From Salinisphaera japonica YTM-1 (GTDB lineage Bacteria; Pseudomonadota; Gammaproteobacteria; Nevskiales; Salinisphaeraceae), in contig NZ_AYKG01000018.1 in the NCBI RefSeq assembly GCF_003788585.1, positions 1-53,524 of the forward strand: DNA of 53,524 nt. Reading direction: 5' to 3'. The notes beneath the pieces were generated by a model. It did no database searches. It was not told where the DNA came from and worked only from the letters and a program-made list of their open reading frames with translations. The position numbers and the translations under genes were made by a program. Positions within the stretch are counted from its first letter, which is position 1, and every line of letters begins with the position of its first letter. This document shows, piece after piece, positions 18,301 to 26,965 of this stretch.

Positions 18301-18322
18301 AAGGGAATCCGTGGATTCTCTT
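18301..18322. terminator. Hairpin between convergent adhesin and MRJP-like genes
   Basis: AAGGGAATCC and GGATTCTCTT form a nearly perfect inverted repeat (one G-T pair) right after the adhesin stop. It lacks a long T-tract, so termination efficiency is uncertain. Confidence 0.4.
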
Positions 18323-18344
18323 GCGTCACGGCTCCGGCATGCTG

Positions 18345-19571
18345 TCAGCCGCCGCCATGATCGGCCGGAATCGGCTTGGCATCGGCGCTGATGCGATAAA
18401 GCACATAAGGCTTGTCGCGGGCGTCATGACCGGCGCGATACTGCGGTTGGCGGTGGAGCTGGTTGGCCGTGACGTAGATATCGCCGTTCGGGCCGATCGA
18501 GAGCGTATCCGGCCAGAGCAGGCGCGGATCATAGGCCAGCGTGGACCATTCGTGGCCGTTAGCCGTCGGGTCGAGTACGTGGATGGCGTTGTGCTCGTAG
18601 TCGGTGGCATACAGCCGGCCGGCGGCGTCCATGAGCAGGCCATCGGAGGCGCCTTTCTCGCCGATCGTGCTGACCTGTTTTTCGAGTGCTTCATCAGAGA
18701 TTTCGCGATCGCGCAGGCCGGCGGTCGGCACGCTGTAGAGCGTGCGTCCGGATAGCGCCGAGTAATACAGCGTGGCGCCGTCGGGCGAGAGCGCGATACC
18801 GTCGGCCGGAATCGCCGGCACCTTGGGTGTGCCCTGGCCGTCGTCGAGCATCATGTAGCGGCCTTCCACGATCGGGCGAAACCCGGCCTCGGCAGACGTC
18901 GAGGCCGTGCCCGAGAGCTTGCGCCAAGCCCTGCCGCTGGCCAGATCCACCACGATGATCGCGCCCGGGCCGGTGAACGATGAATCGGTGATATAGGCGA
19001 TACCGGCCGGGCCCTTGGCGGTATCGATACGCACGTCGTTTAGATACGTGTTTTTCAAAGCCGCGTTGTTAGGCAGCACGATCGTACGGTCGATCTTGTT
19101 CGTGGCGAGATCCACGGACACGAGCTTGGCGCCGCGTGCCAACGGGCCGGCCTTGTCATAGCCGCTGGCCGGCAGGACGCCCGTATCCAGCAGCCAAAGA
19201 TGCCCGTCGCCCGGTGCCACCACGCTCTGCACGCTGACCAGGTGTTCGGCCGGTGCTGAAATATCCAGCGTATTGATCTTTTTCGACGGATAGGCACGTT
19301 CTTCATCGCCAACCAGCTCGGCGACCGTATAGGTGGGGTGATCACCCCAGCGCGGGTAGGAGACGAAACGACGCCCGTCCGTGGTGACGCTCAAACCGGT
19401 GGGCATCTGGTCGTGGAACAGAAAATCAGCCGTCAGAGCCCCAATCGGTTCTGCCTGCGCCAGATCCTGCGACGATGGCTCGGCGTTTTCGTCGGCTGCG
19501 ATGGCGGTGCCCGGTAGAGCGAGCCCGGCCAAGGTGGCCAGCGTAGCCAGCGTGATCCAGTGGTTTGGCAT
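18345..19571 (-). CDS. Secreted major royal jelly/yellow-like beta-propeller
   Basis: A 408-residue protein with a cleavable signal peptide (ALPGTAIAA, residues to about 25). The body has the pattern of the major royal jelly protein/yellow family: PTGLSVTTDGRRFVSYPRW near the start, LWLLDTGVL, YLNDVRID, YITDSSF, DGIALSPDGATLYYSALSGRTLYSV, and ATDYEHNAIHVLDP. These repeat units form a six-bladed propeller related to SMP-30-type lactonases. Bacterial members have no firm function; some are considered possible lactonases or sugar-binding proteins. ATG 19571 fits the signal sequence; the frame stays open upstream but lacks a better start. Confidence 0.8.
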   Translation of the reverse strand: MPNHWITLATLATLAGLALPGTAIAADENAEPSSQDLAQAEPIGALTADFLFHDQMPTGLSVTTDGRRFVSYPRWGDHPTYTVAELVGDEERAYPSKKINTLDISAPAEHLVSVQSVVAPGDGHLWLLDTGVLPASGYDKAGPLARGAKLVSVDLATNKIDRTIVLPNNAALKNTYLNDVRIDTAKGPAGIAYITDSSFTGPGAIIVVDLASGRAWRKLSGTASTSAEAGFRPIVEGRYMMLDDGQGTPKVPAIPADGIALSPDGATLYYSALSGRTLYSVPTAGLRDREISDEALEKQVSTIGEKGASDGLLMDAAGRLYATDYEHNAIHVLDPTANGHEWSTLAYDPRLLWPDTLSIGPNGDIYVTANQLHRQPQYRAGHDARDKPYVLYRISADAKPIPADHGGG

Positions 19572-19703
19572 GTGCGTGTCCAGATGAGCGGTTATCGATA
19601 GCCTAACGGAGAACGGGTTGATCGAAGAGAGGGCCGGCGAGGCACGGTTTGTGTCATCGCGGGTTTTATGTATATTTATACAATGAATCAAGAGAGTAAT
19701 GCC

Positions 19704-19928
19704 ATGAACGAACCCAAGAATCCGGACAACGAGCCCGAGAACAGCAATCTCGAGAAAGCGCCCAAGAACTGGACCACCGGTGACGAGGCGATGACCGGGG
19801 CACAAGCCTCGTATCTGCAGACGCTGTGTGAAGAGGCCGGCGAGCGCTTTGACGAGAACATGACCAAGGCCGATGCCTCGAAGAAAATCGACGAGCTACA
19901 GAACAAGACCGGCCGCGGCGAGGGCTAG
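19704..19928 (+). CDS. DUF3072 family small protein
   Basis: About 74 residues, acidic, soluble, with a disordered Asn/Glu/Pro-rich beginning and a helical C-terminal part: KNWTTGDEAMTGAQASYLQTL, then FDENMTKADASKKIDELQ. This DEAMTGAQASYLQTL and KADASKKID pattern defines DUF3072, often found with SAP-like helical motifs. Function unknown. AAGAGAG precedes ATG 19704 at good spacing; an upstream ATG at 19683 would add seven residues. The sequence before it (TATATTTATACA) is AT-rich and probably promoter. Confidence 0.78.
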   Translation: MNEPKNPDNEPENSNLEKAPKNWTTGDEAMTGAQASYLQTLCEEAGERFDENMTKADASKKIDELQNKTGRGEG

Positions 19929-20099
19929 AACCTTTCCGTGCTTGCTGGATCAGCACAGTGCGTTAGCGTTCGGTTGGGCTTGCTAGGGCGTTTATCGTTC
20001 CGATCGGCGTAGACGCGTGTTGCGCGCGATCGAGCAGGGTGAATCAACCCGGGTCGCAGCGGCTCGTTTTGAGACCAGTACAGCGAGGACGATTCCATA

Positions 20100-20125
20100 G
20101 GCCAATCAATAGCGATTGATTGGCC
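20100..20125. repeat. Perfect 11 bp inverted repeat
   Basis: GGCCAATCAAT and ATTGATTGGCC are separated by four bases (AGCG). The arms are AT-rich in the centre and no T-tract follows, so an operator-type site or transcript stem is as likely as a terminator. Confidence 0.6.
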
Positions 20126-20251
20126 ATCGAACGGCTTTGTGAAAGTCCATCAAAGATCAGCCAGCCAATGCTGTATCTCGTGCCGGGCTCAGCTGTCCGC
20201 CATCTCCCGAACCGATCATTCAGTCGCCGACTCGCCATGCCACCAACCCCG

Positions 20252-20280
20252 CATCTGCGTCATCTGCGGATAGAAAAGAA
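20252..20280 (-). repeat. Family C repeat, copy C3
   Basis: CATCTGCGTCATCTGCGGAT followed by AGAAAAGAA. Same unit and orientation as C2, slightly shortened. It lies just beyond the stop of pepD. Confidence 0.7.
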
Positions 20281-20306
20281 TGGCTGCGCCTGCGCGGCGG
20301 GGTGTT

Positions 20307-21764
20307 CTAGCGGGCCAGCGCGGTCAGCGTGTTGCCAAGCAGCCGGTAGAACGTTTCGACCGAGGCGATATCGACCCGCTCGGCCGGCGAGTGCGCGCCG
20401 CGGATCGTCGGCCCGAACGAGATCATCTCGAGTGCCGGGTATTTCGCCCCGATAAGCCCGCATTCCAGGCCGGCGTGGAGCACGACGACACGCGGCGGCG
20501 CGCCTGTTGTTTCGGCGTGGACCGCCTGAAAGCGGGCCAGCAGGCCACTATCGGCATCGGGCGCCCAGCCCGGATAGCCATGCGCCACGCCGGGCGAAAA
20601 CCCGTGCGCGGCCAAGTGCCGGGCGATCGACTCAGCCAGCCGGTCGCGCTCGGTATCGACCAGCGAGCGGACCATGAGCTGGGCGGTGAGCTGGCCGTCG
20701 CTTAGTTGAACAACCCCGATATTGTTCGAGGTCTCGACCGTGCCGGGTGCTTGGTCGCTCATCGCGGCGACGCCGTAGGGCAGGCCTGCGAGCATGTCGA
20801 TTACGGTCTTGGAGGCTGTGGCCGTCAGGGCCGAGGTCGCGGTCGTTGTGTCCGTATCGATCCGGATCGACAGGTTTTGATCCTCGGTCACGAGCGTATC
20901 GTCCAGCGAGGCACGAAAACGCGCGATCATGTCGGTAACGGCTTCGATATCGCCGCCCGGCACTGCGATCGTGGCGCGGGTGTGGCGTGTGATCGCGTTG
21001 TCCATACGGCCGCCGTCGAGGACGACCAGATGCGGCGCGTGGGGGCTGAGAGAGGCCAACAGACGCGCCATCAGCACGTTGGCACTGGTGCGCCCGGTAT
21101 GGATATCCATACCGGAGTGGCCGCCGGCCAGCCCGCTGATCTCAATGGCCAGCAGCCTGTGCCCGTCAGGCAGGGCGGCTGTGTCACAGCGCTCATCCAG
21201 GCTGACGTTGGCGCCGCCGGCACAGCCGATACAGATATCGCCGGCCTCCTCGGTATCCAGATTCAGCAGATAATCGGCGCTAAGCCAGTCGGGCGCCAGA
21301 CGCGCCGCGCCGACCAGCGAAACTTCTTCGGCGACCGTTAATAACACCTCGAGCGGCCCGTGCTCGATCGTCTCGTCCTCGAGTATGGCCAGGGCCGCGG
21401 CCACGCCGATCCCGTTGTCCGCACCCAGTGTGGTGTCTGTGGCCATCAGCCAGCCGTCGACGACTCTAGGCCGGATGGCATCCCGGGTGAAGTCGTGCAC
21501 AACGTGGGGTTCGGCCTCGGCCACCATGTCGACATGGGCCTGGAGGGCAACGGTGGGTGCGGCCTCGTGCCCGGCCGTGGCGGGTTGGGTGATCAACAGA
21601 TTGCCGGCGGCGTCCTGTGTACAGGCCAGGCCGCGTGCCTCGGCCCAATCGACGATGCGAGCCTGTATCGCGGCCTCGTGCCACGACGGGCGCGGCGTGT
21701 TGCAAAGCACATCGAAATGACGCCACAGCGGGGCGGGCGTGAGTGTTTCAAGTGCGGTATTCAT
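20307..21764 (-). CDS. pepD: Aminoacyl-histidine dipeptidase (M20C)
   Basis: A 485-residue cytosolic zinc dipeptidase that hydrolyses Xaa-His dipeptides such as carnosine. Full-length for PepD. The N-terminus LWRHFDVLCNTPRPSWHE is characteristic. Metal and catalytic elements are visible: His and Asp in LQAHVDMVAE, the bridging Asp in TLGADNGIGVA, the Glu pair in TVAEEVSLVGA, and LNLDTEE. A lid domain follows, and HAGLECGLIG near the C-terminus supplies the last ligands. The gene stands alone between repeats; it is followed by copy C3 rather than a clear terminator. Confidence 0.9.
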   Translation of the reverse strand: MNTALETLTPAPLWRHFDVLCNTPRPSWHEAAIQARIVDWAEARGLACTQDAAGNLLITQPATAGHEAAPTVALQAHVDMVAEAEPHVVHDFTRDAIRPRVVDGWLMATDTTLGADNGIGVAAALAILEDETIEHGPLEVLLTVAEEVSLVGAARLAPDWLSADYLLNLDTEEAGDICIGCAGGANVSLDERCDTAALPDGHRLLAIEISGLAGGHSGMDIHTGRTSANVLMARLLASLSPHAPHLVVLDGGRMDNAITRHTRATIAVPGGDIEAVTDMIARFRASLDDTLVTEDQNLSIRIDTDTTTATSALTATASKTVIDMLAGLPYGVAAMSDQAPGTVETSNNIGVVQLSDGQLTAQLMVRSLVDTERDRLAESIARHLAAHGFSPGVAHGYPGWAPDADSGLLARFQAVHAETTGAPPRVVVLHAGLECGLIGAKYPALEMISFGPTIRGAHSPAERVDIASVETFYRLLGNTLTALAR

Positions 21765-21825
21765 CGATCGATCTCTTGCATGAGTCTTCGGCCAGCATAA
21801 GAGGGCATGAGGGCTTGACCAAGCG

Positions 21826-22728
21826 CTAAGCGCCGACCAGCTCGGCGTGCAGCCAATCGATCACGCGCTGCTTGTTGGTGTCGATCGCCTCGGGGGCGGC
21901 GCTGTAGACCGATAAGCCCCGGGGCAGATTCATGGCCGCGGCCAGCGGGCGGACCAGTTGCCCGGTATCGATGAGATGTTCCAGCCCGCGTTGCCAGCCC
22001 AGGGCGATACCCTGGCCCATCAGCGCGGACTGGATCACCACCGGGTAGTTGTCGAACGTGGCCCCGCGTGGCGTGGCCACGCGCGCGCCGACGCCGGCCA
22101 GCCAGTCGTTCCAGGACAGCCAGCCGTCTTTCGGGTCGTCGCGGCAGTGCAGGATATCGTAATCCGCCAGGTCGGCCGGGGTCAGGCTGTATTGACCGGC
22201 AATCGCCGGGCTACAGACCGGGAACACGGCATCAGGCACGGAATAGATCGGCGTGAGCGCGCCGGCCGGGCGCGTGCCGCATTGCAGGGCGAGATCAAAG
22301 GCGGTCTCAGCGTGGCTCAGGGGCTGGGTCGAGGCATTGACCCGCAGGCGCAGATCCGGATGACTGGCATGAAAAGCCGGTAGACGCGGAATGAGCCAGT
22401 ACATGGCCACATAAAGCTCGGCCAGAAGCACGATATCGTCATCATCGCGGCGAGACCGCAGCGTTTCGGCGCTACTGGCCATGGTTTCCAGGCCGCTGGC
22501 CACGGCGCGTGCCAGCTCCTCACCGGCTGCGGTGAGCACGACGGCGCGATGCCGCCGCTCGAACAGGGCCAGCCCCAGGTCATCTTCAAGCGCGCGGATC
22601 TGGCGGCTTACCGCGGCCTGGGTCATCGACAGCTCGGCGGCGGCCTGTGTGAAGCTCTCCAGGCGGGCGGCGGCTTCAAAAGGCAGAAGCGTGGCCAGTG
22701 GCGGCAGGCTGCGGCGTAGGCGATTCAT
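21826..22728 (-). CDS. LysR-family regulator, GcvA-like
   Basis: A 300-residue regulator. The winged helix at residues 5-65 reads PFEAAARLESFTQAAAELSMTQ, with the recognition helix AAVSRQIRALEDDLG, typical of the GcvA branch. The rest is the periplasmic-binding-like effector domain. ATG 22728 gives the normal LysR N-terminus. It is divergent from the DMT permease at 22834, with a 105 bp shared region that probably contains the LysR-binding sites. The likely target is therefore the permease gene; the effector is unknown. Confidence 0.88.
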   Translation of the reverse strand: MNRLRRSLPPLATLLPFEAAARLESFTQAAAELSMTQAAVSRQIRALEDDLGLALFERRHRAVVLTAAGEELARAVASGLETMASSAETLRSRRDDDDIVLLAELYVAMYWLIPRLPAFHASHPDLRLRVNASTQPLSHAETAFDLALQCGTRPAGALTPIYSVPDAVFPVCSPAIAGQYSLTPADLADYDILHCRDDPKDGWLSWNDWLAGVGARVATPRGATFDNYPVVIQSALMGQGIALGWQRGLEHLIDTGQLVRPLAAAMNLPRGLSVYSAAPEAIDTNKQRVIDWLHAELVGA

Positions 22729-22833
22729 GCATTTGATATTACCTGAAGTAATGCCAGCGAATCGAAATATCGTGTGACGGGGGCATGAGTCGGGCTCAGG
22801 ATTAGCCGCACTCATCCCGCCACCGCCCGCCCT

Positions 22834-23892
22834 ATGCAACAGGTCCTAATGCGTTCGACCCTGCAGAACCAGTCGTTTGGCGGCCTGGCTTATATCGTGC
22901 TGGCGGCCGTGGTGCTGGCGCTGGGTGACGGCCTGGTCAAGCTGCTTTCGGAGCAGATCAGTGTGTGGCAGCTCGTCGTACTGCGGGGGCTGGTGGCGGT
23001 GCCGTTGCTGGGCGTGTTCATGTGGCGCTTTGCGCGCCACGGTCTGCGCGCCACGCATCGGTTCTGGGTGGGGGTGCGCAGCCTGCTGCTGGTTGCGATG
23101 TGGATTCTGGTCTATCTGGCCCTGGCCGGCCTGGCGTTGCCGACGGTATCGGCCGCGCTTTATACCGCGCCGCTCATCATCACGCTGCTGTGTGCGCTCG
23201 AGCCCGGCCGGCGGCTGGCGCTGGGCGAAATCGGGGCCGTCATTCTCGGCTTCATCGGGGTTTTGGTATTGCTGCGCCCGGGCACCAGCGCGTTTTCACC
23301 GATGCTGTGGTTGCCGCTGGCCGGGGCCGTACTCTATGCGCTGGCCGCGCTGATCACGGCCACGAAATGTCGGGATGAATCGCCGCTCGTGATGTCGATG
23401 GGTGTACAGATCGCGTTTTTGGGCGTCGGCCTGATCGCGCTCGGCGTTTTTGCGGTTGTCGACATGCCGACGAGCTGGCAACAGGCCGCCCCGTTCGTGG
23501 CCCGTGGCTGGCCGGCGTTTGCAGGCATGGATCTGTCGGTGCTCGCCGGCTTGATCGTGGCGCTGGCGGTGATTGCTGTTTTGGCCAGTGCCGCCATGGG
23601 CCGGGCTTATCAGATGGCGCCGGCCCCGCTGGTCGCTGCCGGTGACTACAGCTATCTGGTGTTTTCCACGCTCTGGGGGTTTCTGCTGTTCGGCCATTTG
23701 CCGGATCAGTGGGGTGTGGTCGGTATGGCGTTGATCGCGATGGCCGGGCTGTATGCGACCCGCGGCGGCGGAAACGATCATGGCAACGGCGACCGGGCCT
23801 CGGGCCGACATCGCCTCGGGCAAGACAGCCGATCGCGCCGTGCACGACCGCGGCTTCTGCGTCGTGAGCGGTTGCCCAACGCCCCGGCGTAG
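22834..23892 (+). CDS. DMT-family permease with element-derived stop codon
   Basis: A 352-residue membrane protein with ten helices in two EamA domains (for example FRFARHGLRATHRFWVGVRS region and the last helix VVGMALIAMAGLYA). It is probably an exporter controlled by the divergent LysR gene. The last 35 residues are an Arg-rich polar tail (from GGGNDHG onward) not expected after the tenth helix. The stop codon TAG at 23890-23892 is also the first three bases of inverted element B1. The tail may thus be a read-out into formerly non-coding DNA. ATG 22849 is an alternative start. Confidence 0.8.
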   Translation: MQQVLMRSTLQNQSFGGLAYIVLAAVVLALGDGLVKLLSEQISVWQLVVLRGLVAVPLLGVFMWRFARHGLRATHRFWVGVRSLLLVAMWILVYLALAGLALPTVSAALYTAPLIITLLCALEPGRRLALGEIGAVILGFIGVLVLLRPGTSAFSPMLWLPLAGAVLYALAALITATKCRDESPLVMSMGVQIAFLGVGLIALGVFAVVDMPTSWQQAAPFVARGWPAFAGMDLSVLAGLIVALAVIAVLASAAMGRAYQMAPAPLVAAGDYSYLVFSTLWGFLLFGHLPDQWGVVGMALIAMAGLYATRGGGNDHGNGDRASGRHRLGQDSRSRRARPRLLRRERLPNAPA

Positions 23893-24058
23893 GGCGTGCC
23901 GTCACAAGATAAGCCGGCCCCTTTGGGGTTGCTCGCGCCGGACGCGCCATGACGCGTTACGGACCTTGACCGTGGCGGGCCACGCTCGGCGGCCCGCGCC
24001 TTGCCTGACACGCCCGGCGCGGGCAATGCGACGGCATATCCTATGACGGCACGCCCTA
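23890..24058. repeat. Family B inverted element, copy B1 (MITE-like)
   Basis: A 169 bp element with perfect 15 bp ends TAGGGCGTGCCGTCA and TGACGGCACGCCCTA. Pairing continues inward with 9 of 12 matches. The interior contains a hairpin module at 23965-24009 (CTTGACCGTGGC, then GGCCACG, then CGCGCCTTGCCTG) that closely matches one inside family A. No coding capacity. The reverse complement of this element aligns with the first 130 bp of B2 at 48014. Confidence 0.82.
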
Positions 24059-24084
24059 GGCCGTGGCAGACAACAAGCACGCAT

Positions 24085-24110
24085 AAAAAAGCCGGCGCCT
24101 CAGCGCCGGC
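24085..24110 (-). terminator. Intrinsic terminator of csbD-like gene
   Basis: GCCGGCGC (24091-24098) pairs with GCGCCGGC (24103-24110). Read on the minus strand it is followed by six T and serves the CsbD-like gene ending at 24133. Confidence 0.88.
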
Positions 24111-24132
24111 TCTCCAATCTCTTGCCGGTCGG

Positions 24133-24315
24133 CTAGCTCAGCTTGTCGCGAGCCTTGTCTTTCGTTTCGCCGACCTTGTTCTGGACCTTGCCCTTGTTCT
24201 TCTGGGCCTTGCCCTCGGCTTCCTGTTCTTCGTCGCCGGTCAGCTTGCCAACCTGCTCTTTAACAGTGCCCTTGATCTTATCGAGCGTGCCTTCTTTACG
24301 ATCGTCGTCAACCAT
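24133..24315 (-). CDS. CsbD-like stress protein
   Basis: A 60-residue, strongly charged, Lys/Glu-rich helical protein of the CsbD family: EGTLDKIKGTVKEQVGKLTGD, then EAEGKAQKNKGKVQNKVG. The family is abundant in stationary phase and under general stress, with an unclear molecular function. It has its own terminator and an upstream gap of 200 bp. GGAGAG precedes its ATG. Confidence 0.88.
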   Translation of the reverse strand: MVDDDRKEGTLDKIKGTVKEQVGKLTGDEEQEAEGKAQKNKGKVQNKVGETKDKARDKLS

Positions 24316-24514
24316 GAGAACTCTCCGGTTCTGTGCGGCCGGACAATCGATGACCGGCCGGATACGAAATTAAGCGTATCGATGTAACGGTGATTGAAAC
24401 CGATGGATCGACATCGACCCATGACTGGACATTAGACCTTTTTTTTAGCGTTGGCGATACGTAGCGCTATCGGCACGTTCAGCAGGCATTTAGCTAGCGG
24501 TTAACCAGCATTTC

Positions 24515-25369
24515 TTATTTTTGGGCGCTTTCGATGAAACTGTTCAGCCAATCCCGGCCCGGCGCGCCAACCTTGGATTGCCATTTGCCTTGTGCGTCCT
24601 TGTAAACCAGCGTGGGGGTACCGCTGCCGCCGGCGGCCGCCATCTGCTTGGCGTGCGCGTCCAGCACGTTCTGGATATCGGCGTCGATGTCCTCGATTGG
24701 CTTGATACCGCCGCTCTCGCTGGCCTCGTCGAAGCCGGCCTCGTTCTTGGCGAATGCCTTGGCCGGGTCGTCGGCGGTGAGAATAGCCGCAGCCCGCCCG
24801 GCACTCGTGTCTTTCAAGAAACCGACCATGGCCCATTGCAGCTGTAGCTTGTTGTTTTTGACCAGCGGGGCGGCCTGATCAGAGAACTTGTGGCAATAGA
24901 TACAGTTCGGATCGGCGAAGACATAGATCTTCGGCGCCTTGTCCGGGCCCTGCTGTACCAGATGGCCCGTTGCTTCAAGCTGTTGGGCGATCTTGGCGAG
25001 ATCGGGCTTGGGCACGTATTTTTCGGTGTAGGCCGCCGACAGGTTCTTGCCGTCCGGTGAGACGATACGCCCGACGATCAGATAGCCGTTCTCGCTGTAG
25101 ACGATCTGATGCTGGCCGGACTGAGACAACACGTAGCCGGTCAGGCCCGGAACGTCAGTCTTGAACGAGCGCACGACCTCGAGCTGGCCGGATTTGACCG
25201 ACTGCTGGAGCGCTTTGGGTAAATCGGCTACGGCGGGTTTGTCGGTACTCGATGCGTTATCGGCGGCCAGCGCGCCAGCGCTCGGGCCGGCCAGCAGCGC
25301 GAACGTGACGAGACAGGTGCCTAGCAGGCCATACCCGCGGCGAGCGATTGAAATGGGTTGGGACATCAT
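24515..25369 (-). CDS. dsbG: DsbG/DsbC-like thiol:disulfide interchange protein
   Basis: About 284 residues: signal peptide (ending GALAAD), an N-terminal dimerisation domain (VVRSFKTDVPGLTGYVLSQSG), a linker, and a thioredoxin domain with active site CIYC in FADPNCIYCHKFS. The cis-Pro loop reads GSGTPTLVY. It is a periplasmic disulfide isomerase or sulfenate reductase; the TP before the cis-Pro strand (GTPTL) and the overall layout resemble DsbG. Two adjacent ATG codons at 25369 and 25366 follow a strong GGAGAG. The partner DsbD is not in this window. Confidence 0.85.
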   Translation of the reverse strand: MMSQPISIARRGYGLLGTCLVTFALLAGPSAGALAADNASSTDKPAVADLPKALQQSVKSGQLEVVRSFKTDVPGLTGYVLSQSGQHQIVYSENGYLIVGRIVSPDGKNLSAAYTEKYVPKPDLAKIAQQLEATGHLVQQGPDKAPKIYVFADPNCIYCHKFSDQAAPLVKNNKLQLQWAMVGFLKDTSAGRAAAILTADDPAKAFAKNEAGFDEASESGGIKPIEDIDADIQNVLDAHAKQMAAAGGSGTPTLVYKDAQGKWQSKVGAPGRDWLNSFIESAQK

Positions 25370-25444
25370 CGATCTCTCCGAGACGAAAATCTTGAAACAC
25401 CGTAAATCTAGCATTAACGCCCGTTCGCCCATCTGAATCATCGA

Positions 25445-26965
25445 TCAGGGATCCGGCGCGTCATCCGCCAACGGCGCCAGCGGCAGCGCACTGCGGCTAC
25501 TGCGGGCCAGATCGCCGCCGCCGAGCGTCTTGTACAGCGTGACCAGATTGATCTCGCGCGCCAGGCGTCGCTGGATCGCGTTCTGTTGAGAGGTATAGAG
25601 CGTGCGCTGCTCGATCAGCGTATCCAGATAGCTGTCGGTTCCGGCGCGATAACGTGCCTGTGATAGCCGATACGAGCGCTGATTGGCGGCCACAAGCGCG
25701 GTTTGAGAGGTGATCTGGTCATCGATCGTGGCCCGCAGGGCCAGGGCATCGGCCACTTCACGAAACGCGGTTCGCAGGGTTTGCTCGTAGGTCTGGGTAT
25801 CGATCTCGCGCTGGATACGTGCCAGCGCCAGCTGGGCGGCTCGAGAGCCGCCGTCGAAGATCGGGACATCGATTTGTGGGGTTACGCTCCAGGAGCGATT
25901 GTTGTCGGCAAACAGCCCGGTCAGCCCGCGGGTGGCCCACCCGGTGGCCGCGGTCAGGCTGATACGCGGGAAAAACGCGGCCCGGGCCGCGCCGATCGAG
26001 GCATAGTCGCCGGCCAGGCGGTATTCGGCGGCGATGACGTCGGGCCGGTCGAGCAACACTTCGGAGGGCACGCCGGCTGGCAAACGTTCGATAACAGCCT
26101 GTTCAGGCAAACGTGCCTCGGGCAGCAGCCCGGGCGCCAGCGTGGTGCCGGCGACCAGATTGAGCGCGTTTTCATCCTGGGCCACCTGGGCGACGAGCGA
26201 GGCGATATCCACGCGTACGGCTTCGACCGCCGAGCGCGCGTTGGCCACGTCCGAGCCCGAGGCGATGCCGTAATCATGGCGCGCGTTGACCAGGCGCAGG
26301 CTGGCCAGGCGATTGGTCAGCGTGTTGCGGGCAAGTGCGAGCAGTGCCTTGTCGGCCGCCAGGGTAAGCCAGTTGGCCGCCACCTCGCCGATCAGGCTGA
26401 TCTGGGCCGTACGGCGATCGGCCGTGGTCGCCAGCAGGCTTTGAACGGCGGCCGCACGCTGATTGCGAAGACGCCCGAATATATCTAGCTCGTAGCTGGA
26501 AAACCCGATTTCAGTCGACAGCGACTCGGAGATCGCGCTCTGGTTGGCCAGGTTGCCGCTGGCGGTGTCGTCGCCGCCGGCGGTACGCCCGGAACGCGAG
26601 AAGGTGGCACTCGTGCTGGACGAAATCGAGGGAAACAGATCGGCGTTGATATCAGCGACCTGGGCGCGGGCGGCCGCGATATTGAGCGTGGCCACGGCCA
26701 GATCACGATTGTGCGATAGCGCGGTCGAGACCACCTCGCGCAGACGATCATCGATGAAGAAATCGCGCCAGCCCAGCATCGAGACATCGGCCCCCGGCTT
26801 GGCCGGCGGTGTCCCGTAGATATCCACCCCGGGCCAGACCCCCGGAATGACCGGCGCCGGTGATTCGTACTCCGGCGCCAGATTCACGCAGCCCGCCAGC
26901 GTGACCATGAGCGCGGCCGTGACAAACCCCAGGGCGAGCGTGCAGCTTGAACATCGGTGCCTCAT
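25445..26965 (-). CDS. NodT/OprM-type outer-membrane efflux lipoprotein
   Basis: A 506-residue outer-membrane factor. The signal peptide ends in a lipobox (VTLAGCVN) at about residues 23-27. Two OEP repeats follow, with the family segments WRDFFIDDRLREVV near the start, DVANARSAVEAVRVDIASLVAQ and DRPDVIAAEYRLAGDYASIG (in the second repeat). It forms the exit duct for the RND pump encoded upstream. Its ATG overlaps the RND stop by 4 bp. A longer open frame extends to 27499 but is antisense-like noise within the RND gene. Confidence 0.9.
   Translation of the reverse strand: MRHRCSSCTLALGFVTAALMVTLAGCVNLAPEYESPAPVIPGVWPGVDIYGTPPAKPGADVSMLGWRDFFIDDRLREVVSTALSHNRDLAVATLNIAAARAQVADINADLFPSISSSTSATFSRSGRTAGGDDTASGNLANQSAISESLSTEIGFSSYELDIFGRLRNQRAAAVQSLLATTADRRTAQISLIGEVAANWLTLAADKALLALARNTLTNRLASLRLVNARHDYGIASGSDVANARSAVEAVRVDIASLVAQVAQDENALNLVAGTTLAPGLLPEARLPEQAVIERLPAGVPSEVLLDRPDVIAAEYRLAGDYASIGAARAAFFPRISLTAATGWATRGLTGLFADNNRSWSVTPQIDVPIFDGGSRAAQLALARIQREIDTQTYEQTLRTAFREVADALALRATIDDQITSQTALVAANQRSYRLSQARYRAGTDSYLDTLIEQRTLYTSQQNAIQRRLAREINLVTLYKTLGGGDLARSSRSALPLAPLADDAPDP

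Larger units (their letters stand above)
19929..20306. other. Gene-free stretch with inverted repeat and family C repeat
   Basis: About 380 bp with no convincing gene. It contains the perfect inverted repeat at 20100-20125 and family C copy C3 at 20252-20280. The rest shows no obvious promoter pair or RNA structure. An isolated CTAGGGCG at 19983 recalls the termini of family B, but no partner end is seen. Confidence 0.6.

Noticed and set aside
19983-19992. CTAGGGCG as a possible third family B end
   Set aside because: No inverted partner or core module within 400 bp.
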